The position numbers were made by a program, and so were the translations under genes. DNA of 64,000 nt from Sphagnum compactum (Eukaryota > Bryophyta > Sphagnopsida > Sphagnales), in assembly GCA_965153455.1 (NCBI GenBank), contig OZ234497.1:5952001-6016000 (forward strand), written 5' to 3'. Positions 37,341 to 48,385 of this stretch are shown here, piece by piece. Position 1 is the stretch's first letter. Every line of letters starts with the position of its first letter. A model generated the notes under the pieces. That model did not search any database. It had not been told where the DNA came from and saw only the letters and a program-made list of their open reading frames with translations.

Positions 37341-37545
37341 GAATCATGTCATGGGTGTTCAAGGATCCGTCCCAGAATCATGTCAGTGGTGTTCAAGGAT
37401 CCGACCCAGAATCATGTCATGGGTGTTCAAGGATCCAGCCCAGAATCATGTCACGGGTGTTCTTTCAAGGATCTAGCCCAGAATTATGTCATGTCTTTCA
37501 AGGATCCAGCCCGGAATCATGTCATGGGTGTTCAATGATCCGGCC
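37341..37545 (+). repeat. 34-bp tandem array, six units
   Basis: Units beginning GAATCATGTCATGGGTGTTC start at 37341, 37375, 37409, 37443, 37481 and 37514, so spacing is mostly exactly 34 bp. Each unit also carries CAAGGATCC. The array lies directly downstream of the WRKY stop codon (minus strand) and so probably falls in its 3' UTR. The plus-strand frame through it is repeat translation. Confidence 0.85.
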
Positions 37546-37591
37546 GCATGAGACTTATTGCTAGAGAGATTCAGGTGAGTCCTAGAGCTTT

Positions 37592-40500
37592 TTACATACC
37601 AGGAGGCGCTGGAGGCGGTCCTTGGCCTGATCCAGGGCGGACAATATCCTCCAGAAGCCCTTGATCTGTGGCTCCCCGACTAATTTCCTGACTACTTTTC
37701 TGCAAACTTTCCTCACTAATCTGCTGACCGCCTGCACCACCTGATGAAGAAGACCTAAGAATGTTCAACCGTGCTGCAGCTTGCTGTTGCTGCTGCTGAC
37801 GATCGGCCTCTAGTAGCTGCTGTCTTATATCTTGTTGGCTTCTTTGCATATTGAGTGTCACGGATCGAACAAAGTCTAGCTGCTGCTGTTGCTGTTGCTG
37901 CTGATGGTGATGAGAACCAGCAGCAGCAGCAGCTTGAAGACTAATCAATGTGTTAGAAGAAGAACTCTGGTTCCTATCACCCCTAGTGCTGATTGTTTCT
38001 TGGCCTGGAGATCCTGCTCTTGCTCTAGAAAGAAGTGATGAGCCGCTTTCCCCCTGCAGCTGTTGACCACCACTTGGCCCCGGATTCGTTATCATCTGCC
38101 GTTGGGTCTGCTGCTGTTGCTGCTGCTGAATGAGAGCAGTAAATGGGCCAGCTTGAGCTGATGATCCAGATGCTGATCCTGAGCCACCAGCTTGCTGCAA
38201 CTGCCGCTGACGAGCAAACTGAAACATGGCTGCTGAAGAAGAAGAATCCGCGGCTGATCTGATGCCACCAGCAGCTTGACCTTGACCTTGCGGCATCTGT
38301 CTAGGAATGAGCTGGGGCAAACCTGAAGATGATGATCTAGAAAGAAAATCCTGGTGAGAGCCTGCTGTGAATTGCATCGGCTCCTGTTTAACAACAAAAG
38401 ATTCTTGTAGTCCCAACAATGATCGGTGAGCTCTGAGAAGCCCCTCTTGTAAGCTGATGCTGCTGGTACTGGCCCCTGCAAGACTCGGAGCTGCAGACTG
38501 ATCTACTAATTGTTGGCCAGGCGCCGCCGCACCTAACCCTACTAGACCGGAAGTACCAGGTCCTCTAGCAGCAACCGAGTGTTGTAAAGTTGCAAAGTTG
38601 GATGGAGCTGGAAAGTTCAAGCCGGCGAGTCCCGGCGCCATGTGGCTTGAACCTGGAAAACCTCCAGGACCTTGGAAGCCACTGTGGGGTGGAGCGAAGA
38701 GCCCACCACCTAGTCCCAGTACTGGCCGCTCGCCGAAGAATCCATGAGACGGGGAGGATCTATGGAAACCCGGCGTCTGATGAGTGTGCGTGCCTTCGTA
38801 GGTGGTGATGACTAAGCCTGAATCTTCACAGGAGCGCTCCACTCTCTTCCTCACAGGACAATTGGGCGTTGTGCATCGATAGTAGTTTCTGCGCATGCGT
38901 AATACATCGCAGAGAACATCATACAAATTGATCAATCCAAAATCTTGAGCTGCTAAAAAGTAGTTCATGATCTCATCAACAGCAATGGGATGATCAGTAC
39001 GAGCTCCTTGATCTAGAATTGTTTTCAGATTCCTCAGCCTGCAGATAGATGCATGGATTGATCTTGGTACCTGGGATGGGGGCTGTTTTTGACGGCTTTC
39101 TGACCATACTTGCGCCACTTGAAGCCGTCGTCCATGATATCCACATCCGTTCTGGTCTTGATGGCGTACCGGGGCTCTCGCACCCTCTTGGCTCCGCCTT
39201 TCTTCCGTGGCCTGTTCCTGGACACAACGCGCGCACTACCCAACAAATTAACATCAGCTAGCTGCACATCCCTTTTCCTTCAACCCAAAAAATAAAATCC
39301 CATGTTCTTGTAAGCTGATCTCCCTAGTAAATTTATTACATGATCTCTTCAGAATGAATGGAAACATCATGCATAATACAATTATCGTCATGCAGGAATC
39401 TGTTGCAACAGCTTCCGGCAGATTCTTCATGGTGAGCAAGAGGATTCAATTGAACAATTACATAGCCTTGAATCAGACATGTAGTCCAACAAGAACTCTA
39501 GATCATGGACTAGTTCCCACAGCAATATATATCATCTTTTGTGTGCATGGATCATGCGCTGATTCCCACAATACGATGATCTATCGCACAATTCATGAGC
39601 AGGATCGAGACAGCTGGTGATTTGCACTAGATCAGCTCAAGAATTCTTCAAGAGCTCTCATCAGCTTGATCATCCCATGATTTCACTAGACATCCAATTA
39701 AGAACTCAAGCTGCAGCGCTCCATTCTGATGATTGCTGCATTTCTATGCTACTTTTGTTCCCATGAATTCGCTGCAGGATTTTCATGAAACCGCGTCCTG
39801 GACCCAATTGGCAACGCTGCAGCATCTCTACATGATTCTTAGAAACCAGCTAAAAGCTTATGTCTTTGGCGTAAAGGTGTACGTAGATCTATCCGCATGA
39901 TCCAGCAGCTGGCGCGAGCTATCGTGATTTCACACCATGCATGCAAAGACTTTGACATGTACAGAAGAAGAAGAAGAAGATACGGCACAGCCTGCAGGAT
40001 CTCTTGCCCAGCTGCTACTGCGATATCCAAGATATGATCTTCCTGGGTCATGGATTGTCGGAGCTTACAGAGAATGCTGCTGAAGTCTCTTGGACTCGGA
40101 TCCAGACTTTGTAGACTGTTCTTCACCACCAGCTTCCTCCAACGAACGCTCCGGCGTCTTCCTCTTGGCACTACTTGCGCCCTCTTCGGCCGCCGGGCTC
40201 GCTGCCGTTTGGTGTCGGCCACGGCTGCTACTCCGCCTTTCGGCGTCGTCGTCTCCCTCACTCGATGAACCCAGGGACAACGATGAGGTCGGCGTCTCAG
40301 GATTCATCGTCGTCGACCTCCCTCTAGCTGCAACACCGGCAGCTGCTGGCGGCTCGACTGCATCAGCAGGACCTCTGGGCCCGGCGCGAGGAGCTGCTGC
40401 TGGGATTGGAGTCTGCTGCATCGAGCTTATGGACTCTAAGCTAGCGGGATGCCACATTCTTCCTTGCGGTGGGCCGGCGCCATACAAAGATTCGGAGCTG

Positions 40501-41234
40501 GTGGGCTGCACGGCCTTAGAGCTTCGACTTCGACGGCCTGCTGCAGCCTGTGCAGCGGCATCGAGGCCGGCCGACGAGCTCGACATTCTGAAGTTCCCCA
40601 ATTGCGCATCGAAGCTCTCCTGTGGTCGACCGGGTACAAACTCGACGTCTTCGGGGCGATCGGAAAACCTAGAACTGTAACTGCTTGGACCAGCTCCTGG
40701 AATCTGGGAACCACCGACCACAACACCTGCCCCTTGTTGCTCGAGTCCCTCGTCCTGTATGAACCAAGCTGGAAACTCGGACATGAACTGTAGGTCTCGA
40801 TGGAAACTGGAGGAACTGCCCGGGGTATCAACGACGTCGCGGTAGAGCTGCTCTGATTCTTGTTTTCCAGCCTCTTGCTTTGTCTGCAACGATCTCGGCA
40901 CTCCGGTAGCAGGATGCCTGGAAGCTGAAGATGAAATAAAGGGCCAAGGGTTCAATGCGGAACCAGCAGAACCGCCGCCGCTGCCCCCTAGCTGATCAGG
41001 AGGTGCTGCTTGGATATTAGAGCTGCTCCCCTGCGGCATTCGCGTAGCGTAAGAACTGGATCCAGCTGCTGCAGAAGCGTCATGTGTAGATGCAGCAGGA
41101 GATGGCGCAGCACTAATTTCTTCCTGTTCACTCTTCAGACTGCGAAGAATCTGCTCCAGGTAGCTCTCCTGCAGGCTGTGCATACCTGAGTCTTCTCCTT
41201 CCTCGTTCGGCGGCTGACCCGCCATGGCCGCCAC
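37592..41234 (-). CDS. WRKY transcription factor, group IIc type, unusually long
   Basis: Nuclear DNA-binding regulator that recognises W-boxes (TTGACC/T). Exons: 41234-40069, 39235-39071 and 38888-37592, giving 875 residues. The single WRKY domain spans about 409-480: WRKYGQK at 429-435, then a zinc finger with Cys449, Cys454, His478 and His480, spacing CX4C-X23-HXH as in group II. The intron splits the Arg444 codon after HP, the position typical of this family. Group IIc is supported by the REPRY-to-DDG lead-in and the upstream [17 protein letters not shown] block, similar to the Ser-rich motif of IIc proteins. Residues 1-388 are low-complexity Ser/Ala/Gly with a basic stretch near 360. The C-terminal 395 are Gln-, Ser- and Gly-rich with several Q runs, suggesting an activation region. 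Most IIc members I know are 150-400 residues. Exon 2 could alternatively start at 39217, removing six residues. Confidence 0.92.
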
Positions 41235-43680
41235 TCCACAGAACTTTTATCAAGACGGAGATCTACTGCAACGATCCCAGGAATGATCTAGAATCTGCAC
41301 TAAGAGGCCGAAGCGTTCCGACCCAATTGCCATTTTTGTAAGACAATCTCCGCCGGCTGCACGCGGCCCGGCTAGGTTAGAAACTCGCAGTATACACACC
41401 TGACGCCGACGAGCTTGGGTGACTTGCGCAACAAGATTAATCCTGTAACGTGTGCCAAACAGTGCACAATTGCTTTGCAGGTCTTGATCGATGAGCGGAA
41501 ACTCTTGGAAACTTCTTGATGAAGCTTGCGATCTATTTGCAGCCTCTAGCTAGCTACACCACGTCTGCTGTCAGTCACTCACCAACAAGTTCAGGATGAT
41601 CATCGAGGAGCTCGAATCTTCTTCTTCTTCTCCTTTCAGTTGAGCACTGCAGCTAAGGCCATGATCCAGCGCAGCTCAATTCCAAAGACTTAAATGTTGT
41701 GGGACTTTCTCCAAATCCTTGAATTGCAAAGTCTTAAGAAAACAATTACAGCAGCAGAGGAGGAGATATCAGATGGGAAAAAGATGTGAAAGACAAAACA
41801 TGGAGCTGCCGCGAGCGGGGATGATCAACGATGCCCAGCCCTATATGAGAATATTGACACAATATCAAGCTGGTTTCAAACACCAGATCTGTCCAGAAGT
41901 GCACAAGCCCTAGAGCTAATATCTAGCACGGACTCGACTTCGACAAACCAGGAATTCTCCTGCAATGCTCCCACAAAGCTGAGAGATTTGGAAGCAAAGC
42001 TCCATGTGAGCTGATGAAAGTGTGTGACAAAGTTTGGAAACTGTTTCTCGGTGCAGCTCCTCGCCGGTGTTATAAGACAAGGTGGCTCAGCTTCAACCTG
42101 ATTCAGATCAAATCTATTGCAAGCGCCAAACTCTAGAAGTCACAGTGCGCGAGCTTTTTCAAGCTCAAGCTAGCTATAGTGCAGGCCATTTTGGTCATCA
42201 AAAGTTTCCAGTAACAGAGCCTTCCAAGTTTCAATGCATTTAGGTCTTTGGAAGTCCTGCGTCTAGACGTCTAGCAGCTGTGTGGGTGGTGTTGAAAACC
42301 TACACTCGAAACGTCATGAGTTGAATGCATTTTTTCTACGGGGCCCGCTGCTCTAGAACATGAGAATCAGCTTGAGTGCCTGCAAAGTGCATGCGCCAAG
42401 CTGTAACCAAAAACAACTTTAGTACGACATCTCTCGAATCATCACCTTTAAAAGCATGTGAAGGTCTTGACAAAAGAATTGATCAATCTATGCGAGCGGA
42501 CTTTAAACCTCCTGATCCTGAATATGGTCCTAGTCAAGCTGCTGCTACAGGCAGCAGCGATGGAGATCTAGATCTGTACAGCTAGCTAGCTGTTTGTTAT
42601 TACTACCACCCAGAGACAATATGAGCATTTAAGAAACACCCAAGAAAAGCTAACTCTGCAAGCCCCAATTCTTAATGGCAAATAACTAGTATAAGTCTAG
42701 AAGCCAACGGCTTGGAGTTGTACAGCCAGCTGCTGGCAGCACACAATCGCCGTTGGACACACTCTGTTGTGCAAGCACTAGAAGATCAAAAAGGGTAGAG
42801 GGGGAGGGGGGTGCTGGCCGAGCTTGGACACAAGTAAGTCGACTATCTGTGAGCTGACTTCTGGCACACACACGCTGATCAGAAAGGTCCACCGTGATAT
42901 CATGATGATCAGCTTGGTCCACCATCTGAAAAGTCCAGCAAAGGTTTGACAATCAAAAGACCGGCGCCCTGCCTGGCTTCCTGCGTGCCTGTGTGCCTGC
43001 CTGCCTGCCAGTGTTTGTTTCAAATCACAGCAGCTCAAGCCAACGGGCGACAGAAGAAGAAGATTCACAGAAGAGAGAGAGAGCGCTAGCTAACTCTCGT
43101 AGAGAGTACAAAAGTAGCGGCACTGCAGCAGGATCGGATCATCAGCTTCTCAGAACCTGAAGAACAAGAGTCGAAGAAAACCCAGCAGCAAAAAAATGAA
43201 AAATAAATGTAAAAGCGCAACCAATTTCCTAGAAATTCAAACAAACTTGTATGAAAACAATCCCTGGACCTAAATTTGCTAATTTTCCTCATGAACAGTG
43301 AAGTACTAGTATCCCTAAACTAGTGACCACAATTACTGGGATCAATTATCTGCTGGGCTCAGGTAATTCGGGGCGAAATCAATGCTTGCTGCAACAGGAC
43401 AACAAAAATCAGCTGCGCTTGCAACAGGAGGACAATCTCCAACAATAATACATTGAATTACACATGATCAGAAGTTTCTTAGGTTCCATTTTCACTGGAC
43501 ACAAGTCTTGTCCATAATTAAAGCTCTCTGATCTGCTGGACACTTACATGAAAGTACCCAATAATATACTTTAATTTATTGTGTATCTCGACTCTGCGTG
43601 TTGTTGTTTTTCTGCTCGTAACTTAATTATGTTCTGAAGATGTGATCGACGTCTAGAGTCTCTAGTGTAAGAGCAATTAA
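41235..43680. promoter_or_regulatory. WRKY 5' flank / probable leader and promoter
   Basis: Upstream of the WRKY start codon on the minus strand. Composition stays balanced and rich in AGCT and CAGC words to about 43.1 kb, longer than a typical core promoter, so a long 5' UTR or upstream intron is possible. A TGCC-type microsatellite lies at 42968-43012 and a GA run at 43071-43083. No other gene was recognised, and no convincing TATA box. Confidence 0.4.
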
Positions 43681-43689
43681 ATTAATTCC

Positions 43690-43930
43690 CAGCTTGAATC
43701 CACGAAATTTCAGCAAATCCCAACAGTTAATTCATTCCCCTGTTGAATACATGAAATTTTCGCTACTCCCAAAAAGTAATTCCCTTGAATCCATGAAATT
43801 TTCGCAAATCCCAAAATCCAATTCACTGTTGAATACATGAAATCTTCGCTAATCCCAAAAATTAATTCCCTTGAATCCATGAAAATTTCGCCAATTCCCA
43901 AAACTAATTAATTCCCTGTTGAATATTATA
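43690..43930 (+). repeat. Minisatellite with two alternating unit types
   Basis: Units start at about 43696, 43745, 43787, 43831, 43873 and 43921 (spacing 42-49 bp). Units containing GAATCCATGAAA alternate with units containing GAATACATGAAA, each followed by TTTCGCNAATCCCAAAA. The alternation means the true higher-order unit is about 90 bp. Confidence 0.75.
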
Positions 43931-44171
43931 TTTTCCGCAAGTTGTAATTCTACTCAGGCGCTGGGCGATCGTGAATCCACGCCAAATTCATTTCAAACAA
44001 CAAACTTCATAAAATTGTAAAGTAGATATAATTTTGTGCTCGGTTGCAAGAATCATTATTACTAACTAAAATAAATAAATGTTCCATTATCCCAATGAAA
44101 TTGTGCAATCTCCCCTGAGCTCGAATTATTACAGTGGAACAAATTCGTGAATTGGGGGATATGCAGCAGCT

Positions 44172-44470
44172 CAGTGTTCTTTTTACGAATTTTTGTTTGT
44201 AGCCAAAGTGCAGATCATCCATAGGAATATGCAGAAAAAGTGGCTATCATCCTTAGGGAAGATTTAGCCAAATCTGGCTATAAACCAAATATGAAGTACT
44301 GACCTTTAACATTTCTTTCTATAGTTTTGGGTAGACACTGATAACCAATTATAGAAATACAGCGATTTTTACTATTTTTTCTGACCTTTGGCGATTGAAA
44401 ACCTCCTAAAACACTTAAATTTTCGAATTTTAAAATTTAAATTTCTCGTTTTAGCAAAAAGAAGCCTGAG
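44172..44470 (+). mobile_element. hAT-like MITE copy (family 1)
   Basis: Starts CAGTGTTCTTTTTACG and continues TTTTTGTTTGTAGCCAAAG, GATCATCCATAGGA, GATTTAGCCAAATCTGGCTA and TTTGGCGATTGAAAACC. The 3' end is degraded but both this and the 45-kb copy run into GAGACTCCA. Non-coding. Confidence 0.55.
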
Positions 44471-44597
44471 ACTCCAGCTTCTTACCCAAAATAAATTTAA
44501 ATCTAGAAATTCTTTTTAAAAATTTTAAAATCTATAAAATCAAAAAGGGACAAGTCAGCTAATAATTTGTTGGTACTTAGCGAAAGGAAGATTGATT

Positions 44598-44815
44598 TGA
44601 TTTGAACTGTGGGCGGTGTGTGTGAATGCGATGGAGTCAAAAAAGGGCCGCATGTTGCGGCTTTTGACCGCCGCTGCAGTCGCCGCTGTTTTTCACCGTC
44701 GTGGTGGTGGGCAGGGCTGGGCGGGTGAGGGGGGGACGGGCGGGACGGGGAGGGTGTTCACGCGCCAGCTACGATTGATCAGTAGTTTCGACGTCGCTTG
44801 ACTAGTCAAATTTGC
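44598..44815. promoter_or_regulatory. GC-rich patch with four W-box cores
   Basis: An island of CpG- and G-rich sequence lies between two MITE copies. W-box cores TTGACC/T (or complement AGTCAA) occur at 44635-44640, 44664-44669, 44798-44803 and 44804-44809. The last two form the perfect palindrome TTGACTAGTCAA. A 61-codon plus-strand frame (44616-44801) crosses it but has no family resemblance. The patch is about 3.4 kb upstream of the WRKY start codon. Confidence 0.35.
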
Positions 44816-44959
44816 TTTTAATGCTCTTGTTTGTACTGTAGAAGTAGGGAGCGACTTTTTAGCCTCTTTCGCTTCCGTTGTAAGAAGTGAAGGAAGAAGG
44901 GAAGGCGCAATTGCTGACTGTCCAAGTTTCTGCTGGGCTCAAAGTTACAGGCTAAGCCT

Positions 44960-45277
44960 TTTTTTCTAAGGAATTTTTGTTTGTAGCCGACTTGGCGATC
45001 ATCCATACAAAGATATATATAAAAGTAGCCATCATCCCTAGGAAGCTTTAGCCAAATCTGGCTATAAATCAGAAAATAAATCACCAATCTTTAATCATCC
45101 TTCTATATTTGTGGCTACACAACGAAACCCCAAGTGCACAAAAAGATTTGCTATTTTTACTCACTTCTGGCAACTTGCAAACCCCCCACAATCACATCTT
45201 TTTCAAAATTTTAATTTTAAATTCTCTTTTTTTAAGGCGAAATTTCGCCAGTGAAAAAAAACGCCCAGAGACTCCAT
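44960..45277 (+). mobile_element. hAT-like MITE copy (family 1)
   Basis: Full-length-looking copy: GAATTTTTGTTTGTAGCC, GGCGATCATCCATAC, CTTTAGCCAAATCTGGCTA, CATCCTTCTATATTTGTGGC and AAGGCGAAATTTCGCCAGTG, then AAAAAAAACGCC. The GGCGAAATTTCGCC near the end is itself a perfect palindrome. Confidence 0.6.
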
Positions 45278-46332
45278 CGAGGATGGGAATCGGAGAAGTG
45301 GAGGAAGCTGCTGATGATGACTAATAACTTAGAACTGTGCTGGTGATGACTATTAACTTAGAACTGTAGCTGGAAGACCGTTGTGCAGGACCCGGAAGAA
45401 AATTTCAGTGTATTTGCAAGTCGCATTATAGAGTGTCACATTTATAACATTTTTTAGTGCTTCTTTTTGCAAAAATTGAGAGAGATAATGCTCCACCAAA
45501 TTATAGAATGGAGAAATCTTGTCAATTATTGGATACATACTCTGAAATAGTGGCAAGAAACAAGAAGCTCCTGGGTTTTCACCAATTTTTGTATTTTTCT
45601 CTTCATTATAATTTCCTTAAATTTCAACATTTCAAAGAGATAATTTCTAAAACATCCAACATTTTCAAAAATAAATTAATTACTGCCAAACCTGAAAGGG
45701 TACTATGGTGTAAAACATAATAATATTCCTAGATGTCATTTACATGAAACTTATGTTGCAATTTTGTGCCGTGATTGTGAGCAACAATGTACGTACATAC
45801 AGTATAAGAAGCTTGAAGAAGCTGGGTAACTTACAACAGATGAATCTGCTTGTGTTAGTAATATATTATTATTCTTTGCAAACATATATATATATGAAGG
45901 ATTGAGGACAGTGATGACCAATAAAATCCAAAGCTAACTAGCTGTTAGCATTTCAGCAAATTCCACTTGACTGGCCAGGAGTCATACAAACTCATTATCC
46001 CAAACAGCACCTGGAAATTCCTACCACATGTTGCATGTGGACATGAAAACATGAAAAAAAAAGAAACCCCAGAAAGACGTTACATCCATATTGTACCTAA
46101 TTTGATGGACCTCTAGTTCTTTCTTTTATGTAAGTAGCTATGGACATGCAGCAGCAGCAGAAGCCAGGAGGTATGCAAACTAGAGAAAGAGCCTGAGCTG
46201 GATCCTTCCTTTCCTTCCTGAATCCTCAGTATTTACCACAATTTTTAAGTAGCAACGCACTTGCTTGCTTGCTTGCTCCCTAGGCTTCCCTCCAAGTATA
46301 CAAAACACAGTCTGGTGCCGACTGGTGTTTTT
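45278..46332. other. Intergenic DNA, nothing recognised
   Basis: A short tandem duplication near 45317-45370 (TGATGACTATTAACTTAGAACTG-type, two copies) and AT-rich sequence. No gene-like frame. Confidence 0.45.
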
Positions 46333-46610
46333 AATATATGAACTTTTTTTATTCAGCAGAAGTGGTGATCATCCATAGGAAGATGTAGAAAAAGTGACAA
46401 TCACCCTAGAAAGATTTAACCAAATCTGTTTATGAACCAGAAAACAAGGACAAATCATAATGATCCTCCTGAAACCAAATATAGAAATCTGGCGACCTTT
46501 CCTTATGTTTTCTGACTTCTGGTGCAGAATGAAACTCTAAAAAGGAAATGTATTTTTATTTTATTTTTATTTTCCTTCTGGAGAAAATTCGCCAGTGAAA
46601 AAGAAAGCTG
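46333..46610 (+). mobile_element. hAT-like MITE copy (family 1)
   Basis: Contains GTGGTGATCATCCATAGGA, GATTTAACCAAATCTG, AATCTGGCGACC and GAAAATTCGCCAGTGAAAAA in family order. The left end reads CTGGTGTTTTTAAT. Diverged in the core palindrome. Confidence 0.5.
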
Positions 46611-47639
46611 ATAGCTGCCGACATGCCTATTTCCCTGCCTCCCTTGCCATCCCACCCCACTAGTCTTAATGGATGCCGATAATTCAGCAACTGTTCATTT
46701 GGCAGTTTGGCTATGGATCTGGGCCCCCTCCCTTTTTGAAATCATCTGCATTTCTCTTCTTCAACCATTTTGTAGTGAAATTCTTCACTTTGTTCGAATT
46801 TCCCGGTTCCCAGTTCCAACAATATTTTGAAATTTGAAAGAACCTCTGATTCCTGTTTGAGGATTTTAAATCTTTTAGACAGAACCTCCAGTTCCAGCCT
46901 CCAGGTTCTTCAGATTTCCAAGACTCTTCATTCTTGGTTCTTCAAAAAACTAAATCTTAGGCAGTTCCAATTCCAAATTAGGTCCAGCTCTACTTGCCTA
47001 CTCACAGTTCAAACTTGATTTTGAAAAAATTCTTAGTATAATAATATCAATAAAAAGTGACCACCTATATCAATTTTGTGCTAAACCCACAAAAATAATA
47101 ATAATTAAATATTTGTGTACTCAAGACATGTTCCAAAAGTAACAACTGCATGCCTAATGCCACCCATCCCAGCCTACCCCAGCCCCAAATCTATTATTCC
47201 AAAAAATGTATATCTGAATTTCTTTCTCAAACTAACAACATGTGTAACCCCCAATGCATTAGCTTGCATTTAATGTGTTGCATTATCTGACTCAATATTT
47301 GGTTTTTCCTATGATGTGCCAAAAACAGAAGTAGCAAATTAATTGACATCCAATACTATTTCAAAAAAGTCATGTTGACGACACACAACTCTACAAGTTT
47401 GCAGTGTGCACATCACATGATGAATCATGATTTTGTTCAAAAGTAAACCCTGTGAAGTCAAGAAGAATTTGCACATGTGTACACATTCAAGCACAGAATT
47501 CAGCCAGTGATTGAGCAAGATTCTGGAAGCAAGGCACTTGAATTTTCCCACACTATATTATTCTATTGTTTCTCAAAACATGATGCGAAAACTGGAAAGA
47601 AGGGCCGCATCCTTTTTTTCTTTGTGCGCACCTGTTACA
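46611..47639. other. Intergenic DNA, nothing recognised
   Basis: Repeated TTCCAGTTCC/GGTTCTTC words at 46.8-46.95 kb but no clear unit. No gene-like frame. Confidence 0.4.
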
Positions 47640-47872
47640 AAGATATTGAGATTTTCTCTCACAAATTCAATGAATTTTTTTAAAATCATCAGAATTCCTA
47701 TAATTCAAAACTCTTTTAAAATTGCCAAATTTCTATGCACTGATCAACTAGGTAGCCATATTAACAATAAGTTTTCCTTTCATATTTTGGAAATAGCCAA
47801 ATTTGTCTAAATTGGCTTATAAATGACTATGGCCTCATCTACATCACAAAATCAAAAAATAAGAAGAACTGA
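47640..47872 (-). mobile_element. hAT-like MITE copy (family 1)
   Basis: Reverse-oriented: AAAATTGCCAAATT, AGGTAGCCATATT, CTTTCATATTTTGG, ATAGCCAAATTTGTCTAAAT and CATCACAAAATCAAAAAAT, ending GAAGAACTG. Considerably diverged. Confidence 0.45.
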
Positions 47873-48354
47873 AGGATCTCAGCTCTGTTAAAATATTGTC
47901 AATATTTATTACAAAATCAACTCTGATAATGAGTTACAAACTGATGACATTGTTTTTGCCTTCACATCTTATATCCAAATAAATGTCATGCCATCAAAAA
48001 CTAACATTCGGCAAACTAACTCGGTGTCACACACACACACATATGTATAATTTGGGCAGCCTAGCCCAATGTGGCGCTGGGCCCCCAAGAAGCCCACAAA
48101 TCATGGCTGGATAAAAACACTTAATGGGTGGTGCGAAGGTGCCTGTGGTCTGTCATGGAGTTGGAGTGTTTTAAGAAGGGCCGTGTGAAAGGTGTCAGCT
48201 GCCAAAACACACCCTTCATATTATCATGCAATCATGTGGCTCACAACTCCATGGTTAGCTTTCAAACTGTGGCTGCCTAGCCTGCATACACATGGTCCCA
48301 ATATACATAAAAACACTTTCAAGTTGAAGGGACCACGCAGGAAGCTTCTCCCTG

Positions 48355-48385
<31 letters not shown>

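Noticed and set aside
37310-37564. An 84-codon plus-strand frame through the 34-bp array
   Set aside because: It is translation of the tandem repeat. 34 is not a multiple of 3, so the repeated peptide changes frame from unit to unit.
37592-39118. A continuous 508-codon minus-strand frame starting at 39118 as a stand-alone protein
   Set aside because: Its first 77 residues are translated intron. The conserved domain requires splicing from 39071 to 38888, which restores the WRKY zinc finger.
42968-43012. Resemblance to the plant miR160 sequence (TGCCTGGCTTCCTGCGTGCCT-like, about 17 of 21 matches)
   Set aside because: The match lies in a TGCC microsatellite that explains it, and no complementary star arm was found nearby, so no precursor hairpin is supported.
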